A stretch of DNA of 64,000 bases from Mycteria americana (GCF_035582795.1 NC_134366.1:28753661-28817660); one strand, 5' to 3'. Numbered from the stretch's first letter, positions 35,470-50,019 are shown. Notes: a model not told the origin generated them from the letters alone. A program made the numbers and translations.

Positions 35470-35880
35470 CCCCAGCACCTCTTATATTGCCAGCAAAATT
35501 AGCTGTTATTACTGTCACTGTTTAGTGATGGTTAGCTTGATAAAAAAAAACTGCTGTAATCAAGACCTGGCGCATCTTTGCAAATTACAGATAATTGTAA
35601 ACGTCCAGATTATGATAATAGCATCCTAATCCAGCCTGCAATATAATTATTACAGAGTGTTACATCTGAAACTGTCCAGTAGGGCTAATTCAGCCATTAT
35701 TTAGACCCTATTTTTGCACTGCAAATGGGTTGCTGAGTTGAAAATGTACGATTGTAATTTCACGGGGCACTCAATGAGTAATGGTATAGGGAGAGAAAAA
35801 TACAAAAGTGAAATGTGAACAGTAGCGATCAAATCAAACTCTGAAGGACAAAAGACTGTTTGATTCATAGGGAATGAGAA
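35470..35880. promoter_or_regulatory. Probable DLX5/6 shared intergenic enhancer (I56i-like)
   Basis: An AT-rich, repeat-free 0.4-kb block between two GC islands in the DLX6-DLX5 intergenic region. It is dense in homeodomain TAAT/ATTA cores, e.g. CAAATTACAGATAATTG near 35580, ATATAATTATTACAG near 35641, GCTAATTCAGCCATTATTTAG near 35685, and TGTAATTTCAC near 35753. Known: the mammal/fish enhancers I56i and I56ii lie here, are ultraconserved and are bound by DLX proteins. Assigning this block to I56i rather than I56ii is inference. Confidence 0.7.
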
Positions 35881-36279
35881 GAGCGGGAATTAAGAAAATA
35901 GCAAATCAGTGGTCTGCAGCGTTACGTGTCCAACTCCCGACGAGCGGAGCCTGATGTGCAGGCAGGGGCTGAAGCTTCGGGCTCCCGCCTGCATCAGTCC
36001 GCCTCTCGGCTCGCCTCTTCCCGGCACTCTCTCCTCGGCACCCGAAGGATCCCCGGGCTCCCCACCCACCCCCAAAAGCGGGCTCGCCCTTGTCGTGTGC
36101 CTCCTCTCAGGTGACTGAACGTCACTGTCGGGCGAGAAGCCTCGGGAGCCTCGTAACCGGGCGGGGGAGAGCGCGGGGTGCGGGTGCGGGGTGCGGGACG
36201 CCGGGGCCGGGCACCCTCCGCGGGAGGCTGCGGAGCCCGCGGCCTTTTGCGCTCCCGCGCACCCGCTGGACCAGTCGTC

Positions 36280-36450
36280 AGGGGTCCTCAAGGAAATTAT
36301 CACAGAACCGACTCAATTGTAATTAATTAACAGAAAGAGCCCGGCTAACAGGACTACCTGCAGCTAGCGAGGTTAACTCATTGGGCTGGTTCGCTTGCGA
36401 CTCCTGATTAGCTTTTATTAACCCTGGACACGAAATACACGAGCCCGCTT
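36280..36450. promoter_or_regulatory. Third TAAT-rich intergenic block
   Basis: A short AT-rich segment between GC islands with AATTGTAATTAATTAACAG, CTGATTAGCTTTTATTAAC and TCATTGTAAATG elements. Either this or 33885-34120 could be I56ii. Confidence 0.45.
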
Positions 36451-37440
36451 CATTGTAAATGGGCCAAATCATCACGGCGCGGTCGCTGCCCCGCCGGCAG
36501 GTACGGGCAGGGCCCGGATGCGGGGGGCAGCGCCCGGGGCTGCCCTGTGGCAGGGGGGTGCCGGCCCCGGCCCTCGCTGGCCTCCCCCCCCTGCAGCCGC
36601 TCCTGGCAGCCCGCAGCCTTCCTCTGCGCGCTTTTCTCCACGGGAATTAATAAAAATAACGCGAAGAAAGGGAAAGGAAAGCTCAGTGGATACCGCGAGG
36701 TGAAAGCCCTATAAAACGCGTTATACGGTGCATATTGAGGAGACCGTAAAGATTTCCCGGGATGGAGGGCCAGCTCCGCAGTCAGGCAGACGATGCCGCT
36801 GCAGAGCATGCAGCCAAGTCAGGACCCGGCCTCGCCAGGCTGAGGTTTAGGCAACCTCTCCGGGACTGCCGAGGGGCAGGCAGCAGCGGGCGGAGAGCGA
36901 GGAGCCATCTCCAGGCTCCTGCTTGCCAAGTGCTGAATCAGTCGCAGCTTCTGGCCGGGCCCGGCTCCCCGGGCCCTCACCTAAGGGAAAATAGGGAGGC
37001 GAGGGGGCCTGGGAGTTTTTCCCGCGGCCTTGAAGTCGTGTCCGTGGAAGGTGTTCAGACAGACACGCCGGGCGTGGGTGCCTGTCGGGAATTTATCGGG
37101 TCTGTATTCCTGGCAGATAAACCATTGCTTATCCTCCCAAATCGCACGTAAATAGACGCACCGCCGAACAAAGAGCAGAAACATTTAACGGGTGTAACAC
37201 AGATTCTCCCTAAAAAAAGAGAGAGAAAGGGAGGCTTAATGTAAACTACGAGGTTCCTATTTTCACGGCTCTTGTCTGACCTATAAAACAGGTTATTGCG
37301 TTACTGCAGGCAACCGCTCAGATGCCTGAAAGCAAGAAGAGGGGCTTCTCCACCCCCCCCCCCCACCCCGACTTCCCTGAAGCAATAGCTCTCCTTTCCG
37401 TAATCCACAACCGAACCACCTAAAGCCTGTCAGTCGCAAA
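36451..37440. other. Intergenic DNA, mixed composition
   Basis: A small GC-rich patch (about 36480-36610) then moderate-GC DNA; a C10 run at about 37353-37362. Nothing coding supported. Confidence 0.5.
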
Positions 37441-39929
37441 ATTGCGTGGTAGAAATCTTTAATCGATGCCACATGTGCGGTGCACGTTGGGGATACAGCG
37501 CTGCCGGCGGCGGAGCGGGCAGCGCCCGGAGGCCCGGGCAGGCAGCGCGCGCCGCGGGGGAACGGGGCGGTGGGGGAGGCCGAGGGGGGCGAGAGAAGCG
37601 CCCGGCGAGCGGGCTGCCGTGAGGCGGTGACAGGCTGGAGGGGGTGGGTTTTTTCCCCAGGGAGGAGGGGGAGGGAAACCGAGCCGCTCGGCGAGGAGGC
37701 AGCGCTCCCCGGAGGGAGGCTCTTCCCCGCCGAGCGGTGCGGAGGTGCCCGGGCGGGGAGCAGCGGGGTCTCTCTGGGGGGCCGGGGAAAGATGTTCCCC
37801 CGGAGTCCGTAGGTGGGGGTGGCGGGCGGTCAGCTGTGTGTGTCTGGGTGTGGGTGGTGTGGGTGTGCGCCCCATCCGGGGGCGAGGGCAGTGGAGAGGG
37901 GGCTGGATCTGCTGTGCGTGGGAGAGCCCCAGGGGTGCAGGCAGTGTCAGGAGCTCTCGATCTGGGGCAGCTGGGGCTGCAGGCTGCTCTGTGTGTGTGT
38001 CTGTGTGTCTGTGTCTGTGTGTCTGTGTGTGTGTCAGGCCCTGTGGCTCAGCCCTGGAGCCGCTCGGCACCCACAGGAATGTGGCTCCTCTCGGCTCCCC
38101 GAGCTGCCCCGGCTCCACATGGAAGTGGCCGCCAGGAAAAGAGAAGGGAGGGGAAGAGAGAGGGGGGAAAAAAAAGCCCCGAGCCAGCAATCCGCCGAGC
38201 CCAAACCCAGCGTCAGACAAAGGACAGTTCATCCCATCCCTTTCCCGGGGAGGCAAGGGGGAGGCCCGGACAAGGCAGGCTCCCTCCGGCCGCCGCCGGA
38301 GCCCCGGGGCTGCGCCCGGGCGGGGAGAAGGCGCCGGGTTGTGCCTGCCTGTGTGTACGGGGACGGGGGGGTCAGGAGCACCCCCCTCGGCCCGGGGCTC
38401 TCGCGAAGGGGCGGGCGGCTGTAGACCCCGGGTGTGCATTGGGGCCGGGGCCACAGCGACGGGGTGCCCGGCGAGGGGCATCTCCTAACCGGGCCTGGCT
38501 ACCCTCTCCCGGGAAGGTGTGCCAGGCTCTCCCCGAGCTGCCCAACACCACCCCGAGCTGGGAGGAGGAGAAATTAAGCAGAGAGAGGGACCGGCATGGA
38601 AACCGAGCCGAGCCGACTCGGCCGGCTGGGAGCGGGGAGCGGTGCCAGAGCCCAGGCTGGCCGGGCACCGCCGGCAGTGTGAATTCCCATCCCTGCCCGG
38701 CATCCTGCCTCCGGCATCCCGCCTCCCCGGAGCTGTTCCTGCGCTGTCCGCCCGAGCCCTCCCGGCCCCGCAGGTTTCCGTAACCAAACAGCCCCGCGGC
38801 AGCTCCTCAAAGAAAAGGGTGGGTGGACCGACCTGGGAAATAGACTTCCACCTCTTGTGTCCAAGCCTTTCTGCAAAGGGAAGGGACCTCGGGGAGGAAA
38901 GAATCTCTTACTGCAGGTTGAAAAGAAATATTAATGCTTGTCTAGAGGGAAACGAGGAAAAGAACGGAAGAAAACGAAAAGGTCGGGCTTTTTTTTTGCA
39001 CAGGGTGGAAGTTAGCAGCAGAGACAAAGCCGAGCTTTTCAGCAGCCCCAGAGTCGGGGAAAGTCCCTGAAACCTTACGAGTGAAATGAGCAGGAGCCGG
39101 TCCCCAGAGCCGCTGAGAGGACGCGGGGAGCGGCGGGGCACCGGCGGCAGGGCGGCCCGCTACCCGGCAGCGCCCGCCCGGCAGCGGGCAAGGGTGGGCA
39201 ACCGGCGGCGGCCCCCGCCGCCCTGTCTCCGGCACCCACGCACCCCTCCCCGGCGTGCAGGCAGCAGCTTCACCGAACAAACTGGTCTATTGTACTGCAA
39301 GCCATCTACCAGCCCCCAAACCTGTTACAAAACAGCAACCCCGGGCTTCTTTCTTTGGGGAGAAAACACGCACACACACACGCACTCATACTCACGCACA
39401 CGCGCAAAACATGGCAGGCAGGAGCGGAGGGAGAAGACAGGAGGGGGAGGGCGGCGGGGAGGAAGACTAGAGACAGGTAAGTGAGCCCCAGGGCAGGAGC
39501 GTGCCTTTTCAGGCCTCCTCTCCCGGCCCTGCCAGCGCTCTCCCCGCCATCCTCGGGTGACAGGGGGTAATTTTTTATCTCGGGGATCCTTCCAGCGACG
39601 CCTTTGTCACATTCATTGCTGCCGCCTTACCCCGCACGGCCGTGTGAATTCCCAGCGCGGGTCCCCGCTCTCCCCCCCCCCACAACGGCCGGGAAGAGGG
39701 GGGGCCCCGCGGGAGCGTGTGCCGCCGTGGGGGCCCCGCGGGCCGGCTGCTGCCGGGGAAAACCCGGGGTTTCTGCTGGGAGAGGGGCCCACGCTCCGTG
39801 CGTGCCGCCACGCTGGTGCTCCGCGCCCGTGGGCAGCGCTCCGGCCCCCTCGCTGCAGCCGTGCCCCTATCCCCGCCCCGGCGCACCGGGGAGCGGCAGC
39901 GACGGCTCCGCCGCCCGGCTTTTGCCCTG
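37441..39929. other. CpG-rich intergenic DNA with TG/CA microsatellites
   Basis: CpG islands at about 37460-38800 and 39080-39930. They contain a TG/CTG-type repeat at about 37989-38035 and a CA repeat at about 39367-39406. Long frames here are open on both strands and unrelated to known proteins. Confidence 0.55.
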
Positions 39930-40150
39930 GATGGTGGAGATAGAGATAAAAACCCCAAAGTACCTCCGCAAAGTCCCTCCTTCAGCCGGAGCCGCCGCAG
40001 GCTTTTACCAGGAGCAAGGGGAGCGGGGCCCTCATTTTATCCTTTTCTCATATTTAGTGGCTCCCTTTGACGGAAACGTAATTTGTATAATTAGCCGAGC
40101 GCACACGGGCGACTGATGGGCTGTGGAGTGTGCAGCTCTCGACGCTAATT
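39930..40150. promoter_or_regulatory. Possible regulatory block near DLX5 3' end
   Basis: Drop in GC with AGATAGAGATAAAAACC, CTCATATTTAGTGGC and CGTAATTTGTATAATTAGCC. Motif and composition evidence only. Confidence 0.35.
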
Positions 40151-40514
40151 GCTCTCAGGAAAGGATTCAGGGCGGCTTAAGGCGAGAGATTTGCTTTCTA
40201 GCGTTAGGATGGGGAGCTTTGCCTTCAGCTTAGATCACTGTGCGGTAAGGTGTCCGCGGTCCTGCAGAAGCCCCTTTTCCGGCAGGGACGGAGCATGGCC
40301 GCCCCTCGGCTCGCCTGTGGGGACCTGCAAGGGTCAGATCCTGCCAACACGCCCGGGCTGCGGTGGCATGGCACGGCACGGCGACCGAATGTGAGCGCCC
40401 AGGATCGGGCCCCTCAAAAATCCCTCTTTCCTCGCTCGCTCTCCGCAAGCAAATTGGCATTATTATTTTTTTCCCTCTTATTCGTAGGAGAAGGGGTAAT
40501 TTGGAAACGTTTCT

Positions 40515-40873
40515 CGTGGTCGAAATAATTTTATTTTATTCAGAATATACAGTTTAATTCCTCTATCTACAATTATTTACAGGGTTAAAATAACATTGAA
40601 AAAAAGTCTCTGGAAAAGTTGAGGTCATAGATTTCAAGGCACCATTGATAGTGTCCACAGCTGAGCCAAAAAATGTCCGTATTGTATAAAAAAGGGTTTC
40701 CTTTGAAATGCAATAAGTTACATGCACAAGCTTTACACATTTTAATCTTTTTGTTTGTTTCTTTTCCCTTTTAAAAATCCCCCATATGCATTCCTTTCGT
40801 TATTATTCCTTAACAGTAAAACACAGGAGTCCAAGGAACAACCAAAAAAAAACCAAGAAAAAAGGGTCAGACT
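40515..40873 (-). other. DLX5: DLX5 3' untranslated region (end approximate)
   Basis: A/T-rich DNA after the DLX5 stop on the minus strand, ending near two overlapping AATAAA hexamers. The cleavage position is inferred as 10-30 bases beyond them. Confidence 0.7.
40530..40540 (-). terminator. Tandem overlapping poly(A) signals (AATAAA) for DLX5
   Basis: Two AATAAA hexamers on the minus strand at 40535-40540 and 40530-40535, about 335 nt after the DLX5 stop codon. Confidence 0.75.
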
Positions 40874-43440
<2,567 letters not shown>

Positions 43441-43540
43441 GTTTAGCACAACAAAGCTTCGGCTTAAAAAAAAGAAGGAAAAAAAAAGGGGGGGAAAAAA
43501 CCCGTCCCATTCAAGCTCTCCTAAAGTGAATACCAACAGC
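43441..43540 (-). other. DLX5 upstream A/G-rich tract
   Basis: A- and G-run-rich stretch just upstream of the DLX5 promoter, echoing the purine tract near DLX6. Confidence 0.5.
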
Positions 43541-44520
43541 GATCTCCGAGCCGGAGCGTGGCGATCGGGAGGTTTCCGGCTCCCCCCCGCAGCCGGCGCG
43601 GGGGCTCGGCCGGCGCCGCCGCCCCGCGGGCGCGCAGCCCGGTGCCCCCGCGCCTGCAGCCCCCGCGCCCCGGGGAAGGCCGCGGCCACGCCGCTCGGAG
43701 CCGCCGGCGGTCCCTCTCGGCTGCGCTGACGGCTTGGGAGCAACGCACCGGGCGCTCCCGCTTCCCGACGCGGTTTCTGATCCGGTGGCGATAACCGTCA
43801 GCGTCGGACGGGGCTCGTTTCGCTCGGGTTGTCCTCCCGCTCCGGGGGACGCCGTCCGGGACCTCCGCGTTGAAGAAAGTAAATCACATTACCCCCCCCC
43901 CCCCCCAAAATCTTGAATTTTTGTTACATCATTTCCTGCGTCGAAGACCCTAGCAGGGCCCGGAGCCAGGCGGGACTCTCCCGGCAGGACGCCCTGCCGT
44001 GGGGGTGTGGGGGAGCTGCTGGGGGCACTGGTGGCACCGTACGGCCTAGGGACACCCACCCCGCGGCTTTCGCGGACGGCGACCTGGCTGTGGCACGACG
44101 CCCGCGGGCGGAGAGCCCCCGGCAGCGCCGGCGCCCCTCCAGGTGCGCCCGCGGCCGCTCGGCCCCACGCGTGGCCGCCCCTCACCGCCTCCTGGCGATG
44201 CTCACCGCCTGGTCCGGCTCCGGCCCAGGCTCAGATGCCCGCCACGAGGGGAGCTCAACTCCGCGTGGGCAGGACCCCAGCGAGGCCGTCGCGGGGCTTC
44301 TCCACTCGGAGGCCGTCGCAATGGCCCACTTCCCGGGTGACAGCCCCCCAGAAGTGGCTGGCGCTGTGCGGGGGTGTCCCCCCCCCGCAGCACCCCGACC
44401 AGCAGCACCCTCCTTCGCCAGCACGCGGTTTTCCGCGCCCGTCTGAGCACCCAGGTCCCAAGCGCTGGGCTCCGCGGCCGGGCCGGGGCGAGCCACGGGC
44501 TGGTGATGCCCGTCCCTGGT
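43541..44520. other. CpG island upstream of DLX5
   Basis: CpG-dense DNA; C15 run at about 43892-43906. No coding gene supported. Confidence 0.6.
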
Positions 44521-44524
44521 AATT

Positions 44525-44830
44525 TCACAGCAGCGTTGCAAAAAAATGGATCAGATTTTACTAGACACTAAGGAAAACAAATAAAAGGCTGTTTTCAGTG
44601 ACCTGGAGTTGTAGATTTTTCTGAAGTTGTTTACTCTCCAGATTTAGCCTGTTTGCTCACCGAAGATCGCCTAGCCAGCTGGGTAACACTTGTAACACAA
44701 CCATGCATGTTGTACTTGAACTTATTGTTTGCTTTGGAAATGTCCGCAGCTCATATAAAATCACATTAAACAAATCCCTAAGCATTTCATTATATGAATC
44801 ACTTACTTAAATCCGCTGGAAATATCTCTC
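44525..44830. promoter_or_regulatory. AT-rich block upstream of DLX5, possible enhancer
   Basis: Sharp drop in GC between two CpG islands; GCTCATATAAAATCACATTAAAC, TTTCATTATATGAATCAC and CTTATTGTTTGC. Conservation is inferred from position. Confidence 0.4.
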
Positions 44831-45339
44831 CCCCCCTGTATTTTTTTCTAAAGAGAGGAACCGGAGAGGGATGCATGTTTACGACTGGGAAGGGGGGGAG
44901 TAAGTTTATTAAAGCTCCACATTTGCATCCAGTTGGAAGGGATGGCGGAGATTTTAAGCAGATGAAGAGGGTGAGAAAGTGGGGGGGGAAGCCCCTTTGT
45001 GTCATAAATTCCAGGGCACTGCACTTCAACACGTCCGGGCAGGAAGGTGCCGTCTGAAGGGAGAAGACGGGAGAGGACCTGGGCGCTGGTATCGCACCCA
45101 GCCCCGGCAGCGTCCGCAGCCGCGGCGGGTCCCGGCCAAGCCGTCCTGACGAGCTGTTTGTGCAGCTCACCGGGGAAATCGGGATCGGTTTCCTGCAGCA
45201 GAGAAAGTTTGCTCTCGTTTTATTCAGAGGCAAGGCAGGGAAAGGGGGAAAAAAAGTTTCGATATTAAAAGGGAAAAAAAAGAGACAGAAATGCACCAGA
45301 TACAACCGCAAAACCCCCAAGCCGGTTTTTTTTGAAGGC
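44831..45339. other. Intergenic DNA upstream of DLX5
   Basis: Mixed composition with G-runs and A-runs; nothing coding. Confidence 0.4.
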
Positions 45340-46245
45340 ATCCGCAGCCGTTGCCGTCCGTGCGAGGATTACCGAGCCGAGGGCATACAAATCCGCCTGT
45401 TTGCGGGTTTCCTGCCCCCCGTCCCTCCCAGCCCGAACCCGATTTTCTTGACTTTCTGCTGTTTTTTCCCCCAGCGGTTTTTATTTAACACATCCGGTGG
45501 GGAGCGAGCGTTTCAGAGGGAGCCGGAGTCTGTTTTCTATTTCACAATACGCTCATTGTTTACCGGCACATGCCCGCCGCGCCGCCGCAGCGGCTGCCGG
45601 GGCCCCCGCGCCCAGCCGCGGCCCCTTCGGGCCCGAGCCCCGCTAAGCGCGGAGGGGGCCCGGCGCTCGCCGCCGGTACCGGCGCGCAGGGCGCGGGGCC
45701 GCCGCGGCCGCGGACACGTCGGAGGCGCGCGGCGGCCGTGCCCGTGACAAGAGCGCCACGGCGTGGCCGCGCGGGGCGCAGCGCCGCCGCGCTACCTGCG
45801 CGCGCCCGCCCCCCCGCCGCCGCCGCCGCCGCCGCCGCCGCCCCCGCCGGGGCCAGACTGAGCGGCGGCGGCGGCCGCGGAGCCGGGCGGGCCCGCCAGC
45901 GCTGTCCCCGCAGGGCACGGGGACCGGGGCGCGGGAGCCGCCGGGTCGGCGGCCGCGGCCGGACAACGCGGCGATTGTTCCCGGCCGGCCGCGCCGGGGA
46001 GCTACCGCGGGGGCCGCGCTGGGGCCCCCCAACCGAGCCCCACGGCGGGACGGGCGCGCTGTGCGCCGGCCGGTGCCCGCCGGCCGCCCCGCCCTGCCCC
46101 GGTCCTGGCTCGGGAGCGTCCCCGCGGGCCGAAGCCTCCGCGCTAGGCCCGCCTGGAGACCGGGGGGGATTTGCAGAGGGTTCTCCGTCCTCCCGCGCTC
46201 GGCAGTGCTTTGTTTCCAGCCAACGAGCGAAATATTTCGGATGAA
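45340..46245. other. CpG island about 2.5 kb upstream of DLX5
   Basis: Very CpG-rich; includes a (CCG)n run. Frames of over 200 codons are open on both strands with Ala/Pro/Arg/Gly composition, so no protein is called. Possibly the promoter of a noncoding transcript running away from DLX5. Confidence 0.55.
45815..45841. repeat. (CCG)n trinucleotide repeat
   Basis: Nine tandem CCG units in the CpG island. Confidence 0.85.
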
Positions 46246-46502
46246 GCCTCTCAGACTTTTGGATGAAATCTTGCAATTGTTCAGAGAAAATCTTTCACTT
46301 TCTGGATAAAATATTCTCGTTTGGGCACCGAGTTTTTGCTGGAAACTCCATTTCCATGGAAATTGCTGGCAAAGAATGAAAGGAATTTTTTCCCCTTCTT
46401 AAAAAAAAACCCAAACAGCCCTCCACAGTGGAAACATGGATTAACTCTTGTTTTACAGCATCAGACAATGGCGATGAGGTTGGAGGCGATGAGGTTGGAG
46501 GA

Positions 46503-46828
46503 GGCTGAAAGGAGGTTGTAGCGAGGTGGGGGTCGGTCTCTTCTCCCAAGTAACAAGTGATAGGACGAGAGGAAATGGCCTCAAGTTGTGCCAGGGGAGG
46601 TTTAGACTGGATATTAGGAAATTTTACTTCACCGAAAGGGTTGTCAAGCATTGGAACAGGCTGCCCAGGGAAGTGGTTGAGTCACCGTCCCTGGAGGTAT
46701 TTAAAGGACGTTTGGATGAGGTGCTTAGGGACGTGGTATAGTGGTGGTCTTGGTAGTGTTAGGCTTACGGTTGGACTCGATGATCTTAAAGGTCTTTTCC
46801 AACCTATACGATTCGGTGATTCTGTGAT
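46503..46828 (+). mobile_element. CR1 LINE, truncated 3' end
   Basis: About 325 bp of a CR1 3' end. The translated part contains the reverse-transcriptase C-terminal motif [20 protein letters not shown] and [15 protein letters not shown]. It is followed by the short 3' UTR with GGACTCGATGATCTTAAAGG and the diagnostic end repeat GATTCTGTGAT. It is 5' truncated as is usual for CR1, and dead. Confidence 0.95.
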
Positions 46829-49800
46829 ACCCAAACAACTTTGACAACTGAGGGCTTTCCTGGCGCTCCGGTGCATCGTCTTAGGCTTAGGACTTGTTTA
46901 CCTAGGGGAGTATTTTCAGAATGAAGAGGCAAAGGGTCTGAAAGTCCTTGTATTCTCACCTAGTGCTGGGCAAAGAAAAATTGCATCTGCTTCAAAGTGA
47001 AAATCTTGTCACATTCAGTATGGGCAAAAGCTAGCGGGAATCCAGTGGAGAGGGCTACCGAACTACCCGGAAGGATGTTCACAGAGCAGTGATAGAAGGG
47101 AAAAATGCAGGAAAGGATTTTGGAAAAAAACAATTGGGAGCAGGGGAGGAGAAATAAACCCAACAGAAAACCCAGCGAAAGAGTCTAGGACTTTTTGCTC
47201 AGATTTCTGTAGCTTTCTGCAGAGCCTCTGGCTCCAGGTACAGCCGGTTCAGGGAGAGGAAAACGGGCATTTCTCCACCTAGGCATAACACGCTCTGCTT
47301 TGGAGAATTTACGTCCCTCCGAAAGAAAAGGAGGTTTTGTGTTCCTGTGAAGGTCACCATTCGCGTTGATGGAAGGATGCACGTGTGACCTTGGGATCGA
47401 AGCCTCTCTGGTCTCTCAAGCACTGGGGTTGTTTTTGCCCTCCATCCTGAAATGTTCACTAGGCTCCGGTCATCTCCCGCCCTGGAACAGCCTTTTCTCT
47501 TCCAGTTGCTTGTGCGGGCCCAGGAAACACCGGGCCTCTAGTTAACGAAGCGAACCTGTCACTTCGGCATTTCCATGGCTGATGGACTCACTGCCGGTTT
47601 GGCTGCAGCCTGGGCTCCGCTGGCCTCGCTCGTCTGGCCTGTAAATTGCACTGCGCATAAAAACCATGACGTACAATGTTAAGAATTAGAATTTGCCTTT
47701 TAGGGCAAATTGTGGCTGTCTCTTTTACTTGCTAAAGAGCTGACATGAGCAGCTTACATTTACACCTATTTCCCCCAAATTGCACCAACACGACTGAAGG
47801 GAGGAGCCAGGGCTCCCTGTTGGCATTACCTGTAGCAGGCTGAGCCAAATGTGTGGGACAATATGATGTTAAGAGGCACCTGGAGATGCAAGACTCCTGT
47901 CTGGAGCCCCCCTTCCCTCCTCTCTTGGGGTGCGCCTGCCAGGGTCACTGAGGGGTTGCTTAGATGTTTCTTGATGCACCGCAACCTTCCCAAGGCAGGG
48001 CATTGCCTGGCAATCACAGTCCAGCCATGGGCTGCCCCTCCAGAATGGGAAATACTTTACAAACTCACCCATTCTCTTCCCTTTTGGAGTTCCATCCACA
48101 TGAGGCAGACAGGGGACTCCCATTGTTCTTCGATTCAAGGGCTCAGCACAGATGTAATCCATCTTTAGAAGACCTGCTCTGAGCTGGGCAGGATGTTCAA
48201 GAAAAAGCACGTCCCAGGGTTTTTTCCCATTTCCAGCCCATGTGCTCCCATTGTGGTGTAACACCGACCTCTTTCTGAGGTCATGGAGGCCAGCAGAGAA
48301 GTGTCATCAGAAAACCCAACTTCTCCCAACTGAGTTGTTCTTCTACCTGTCTTCTCCCTGGGCATTGTTATTCCAGGAGCTGTGGGTACTTCGACTGATG
48401 TGAGGCCCGGTGGTTTCCAAGGAAGACAAGACACAAACCAGATGGAGCCATCTTCAGATCAACACTTCTGGTCAGCAGCGAGAACTACAGGAGCGTGGCT
48501 CCCTGCGCAGTTGCCTGAGGTTTCCACAACAGACGTTTGACATGGACCTGGAGCTGCATAGTCAAAACTGCTGCTGGAGGTGCTGCTCTGACGCAGAGCA
48601 TGAGCCAGCACCGCCGGAGAGCTGGCTGTAAAAGCTCTCTTTGCCAGAAACACTCCCGAGAAAATATTTGCACCAGCTGCCCTTGCTGCCTGGCTGTGGT
48701 GCCGGGGGCGGGGGGTTGCTGCAGAGGTCTGGCACGGCAGTCGGAGCGGTGGTGGTGCTGGCACGCAGGGAAGGGCCTCCGACCAAGAGCAGAGGAGGAA
48801 AGGACCTTGGCCGTGGTGGCAGGAGGGGCAGGAGGGAACGACTTCAGGAAATCCAGCGTCCTGGATGAGTGGGCAGCTGGGTTGGATGGCTGTAATGATC
48901 TTTTCAGGTCTTAAAATTTATTACTGTAGCTTTTAGCTCTGAGTAGCCAAAGGCAGTTGTTCCTCAAGGAAGAGGGCTGATTCATCTTCAGTACGGCAGT
49001 TCACCGCTTATTCTCTCCTGCCTGTCACATCTCCTTCAGCCGTAACTCACTTCTCAGCCTCTCAGATAGGAGCAGGGTCGCTGCCTCTCTGCGGGACTTC
49101 AGATGTGAGATAAATCCCTTTGCATCCCAATGCTGCAGGAATGCTTTCCCAGATCTCTGACGTCCCTGTTAAAAGATGACTGGTCAAAGAATTTGAGGTG
49201 TAGCTCTTCAGGCCCTTTGGTGTGTTTTCAGCGGAGCAGGGGAGGGCAGGGCAGGACTGCTGGTGGAGGGGCTCGGGGAAGCCTGCCCGGTGGGGGCCCT
49301 CAGGCAATGTGGATTTTCCCCTACAAACCTCGGGAATTAAGCTTGCAATTTTCCTTTTGCTCTTTTAATAATGACCTAATATGTTGTTATCCTACAGAGG
49401 TCAGCCAAACTTTTATACTTTAGACCTTGAAGGTTTTGTGGATGATGGCAGCATTAGGACCAGCTCTCCAAAACTCCTGTTTAGCTGATGCTAAGTTTAG
49501 TGCGAGGTTAGCATGCCTGTGCAATCAGCTCAAATCAGGCAATGTTAAACCATACAAATCGATGCAGAAATGAAACACAGCAATTAGGCTGCTCGAGCAG
49601 TGAATACGAGAAGTGACATTCAACAAGGGGCCAGGACACCTTGCAGGTTAAAGATCAAAATAGCGAAAGCACATCTCTTGTCATATGGTTATGTCCTTAT
49701 TACTTATGTTACATGGTCTGTCTGGCCTCGCCTATTACGTTTATCAATATGTACTTACTGACACTACACACCGCAGTAGATAATATCTGTAAAATGACTT

Positions 49801-50019
49801 AATAACTTGCATCTGTCATAAAACCCACGTCATGTTCAGTTCCTCAGTTATAGCTTAGCCTTATTATTATTATTTTTAAAATAAGTATATGCTAGACTTT
49901 CCCCATGACTGCAATTCCAGGACTATATTATTTTATTTCATTTTCTGCCTTAGCTTTTATGTCCTTCACTAAAATGTACGCTGCCATAATCCAGACTTGG
50001 TCTCCTAAAAGTTTCCTAT
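46829..50019. other. Intergenic DNA downstream in the DLX5-side flank
   Basis: No gene supported. A low-GC patch at 47640-47770 and a block at 49490-49880 (listed separately) may be regulatory. Confidence 0.45.
49490..49880. promoter_or_regulatory. Possible enhancer block
   Basis: Repeat-free AT-rich segment with CAATCAGCTC, AGCAATTAGGC, CCTTATTACTTATG, CCTATTACG, GATAATATCTG and CATAAAACCCACGTC. It ends 150 bp before an LTR insertion. Confidence 0.35.

Noticed and set aside
37459-38783. 340-379-codon frames on both strands
   Set aside because: Low-complexity GC and TG-repeat translation; no homology or start context.
40310-40410. Old repeat with GGGTCAGATCCTGCC and GGATCGGGCCCC ends
   Set aside because: Ends resemble amniote repeats but the interior is unrelated GC-rich DNA; too weak to call.
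45560-46276. Frames above 220 codons upstream of DLX5
   Set aside because: Open on both strands in CpG-island DNA with a CCG repeat; no known protein.
48820-48930. CR1-like phrase near GGTTGGATGG...GATCTTTTCAGGTC
   Set aside because: Match too short and lacking the CR1 3' end; likely chance.
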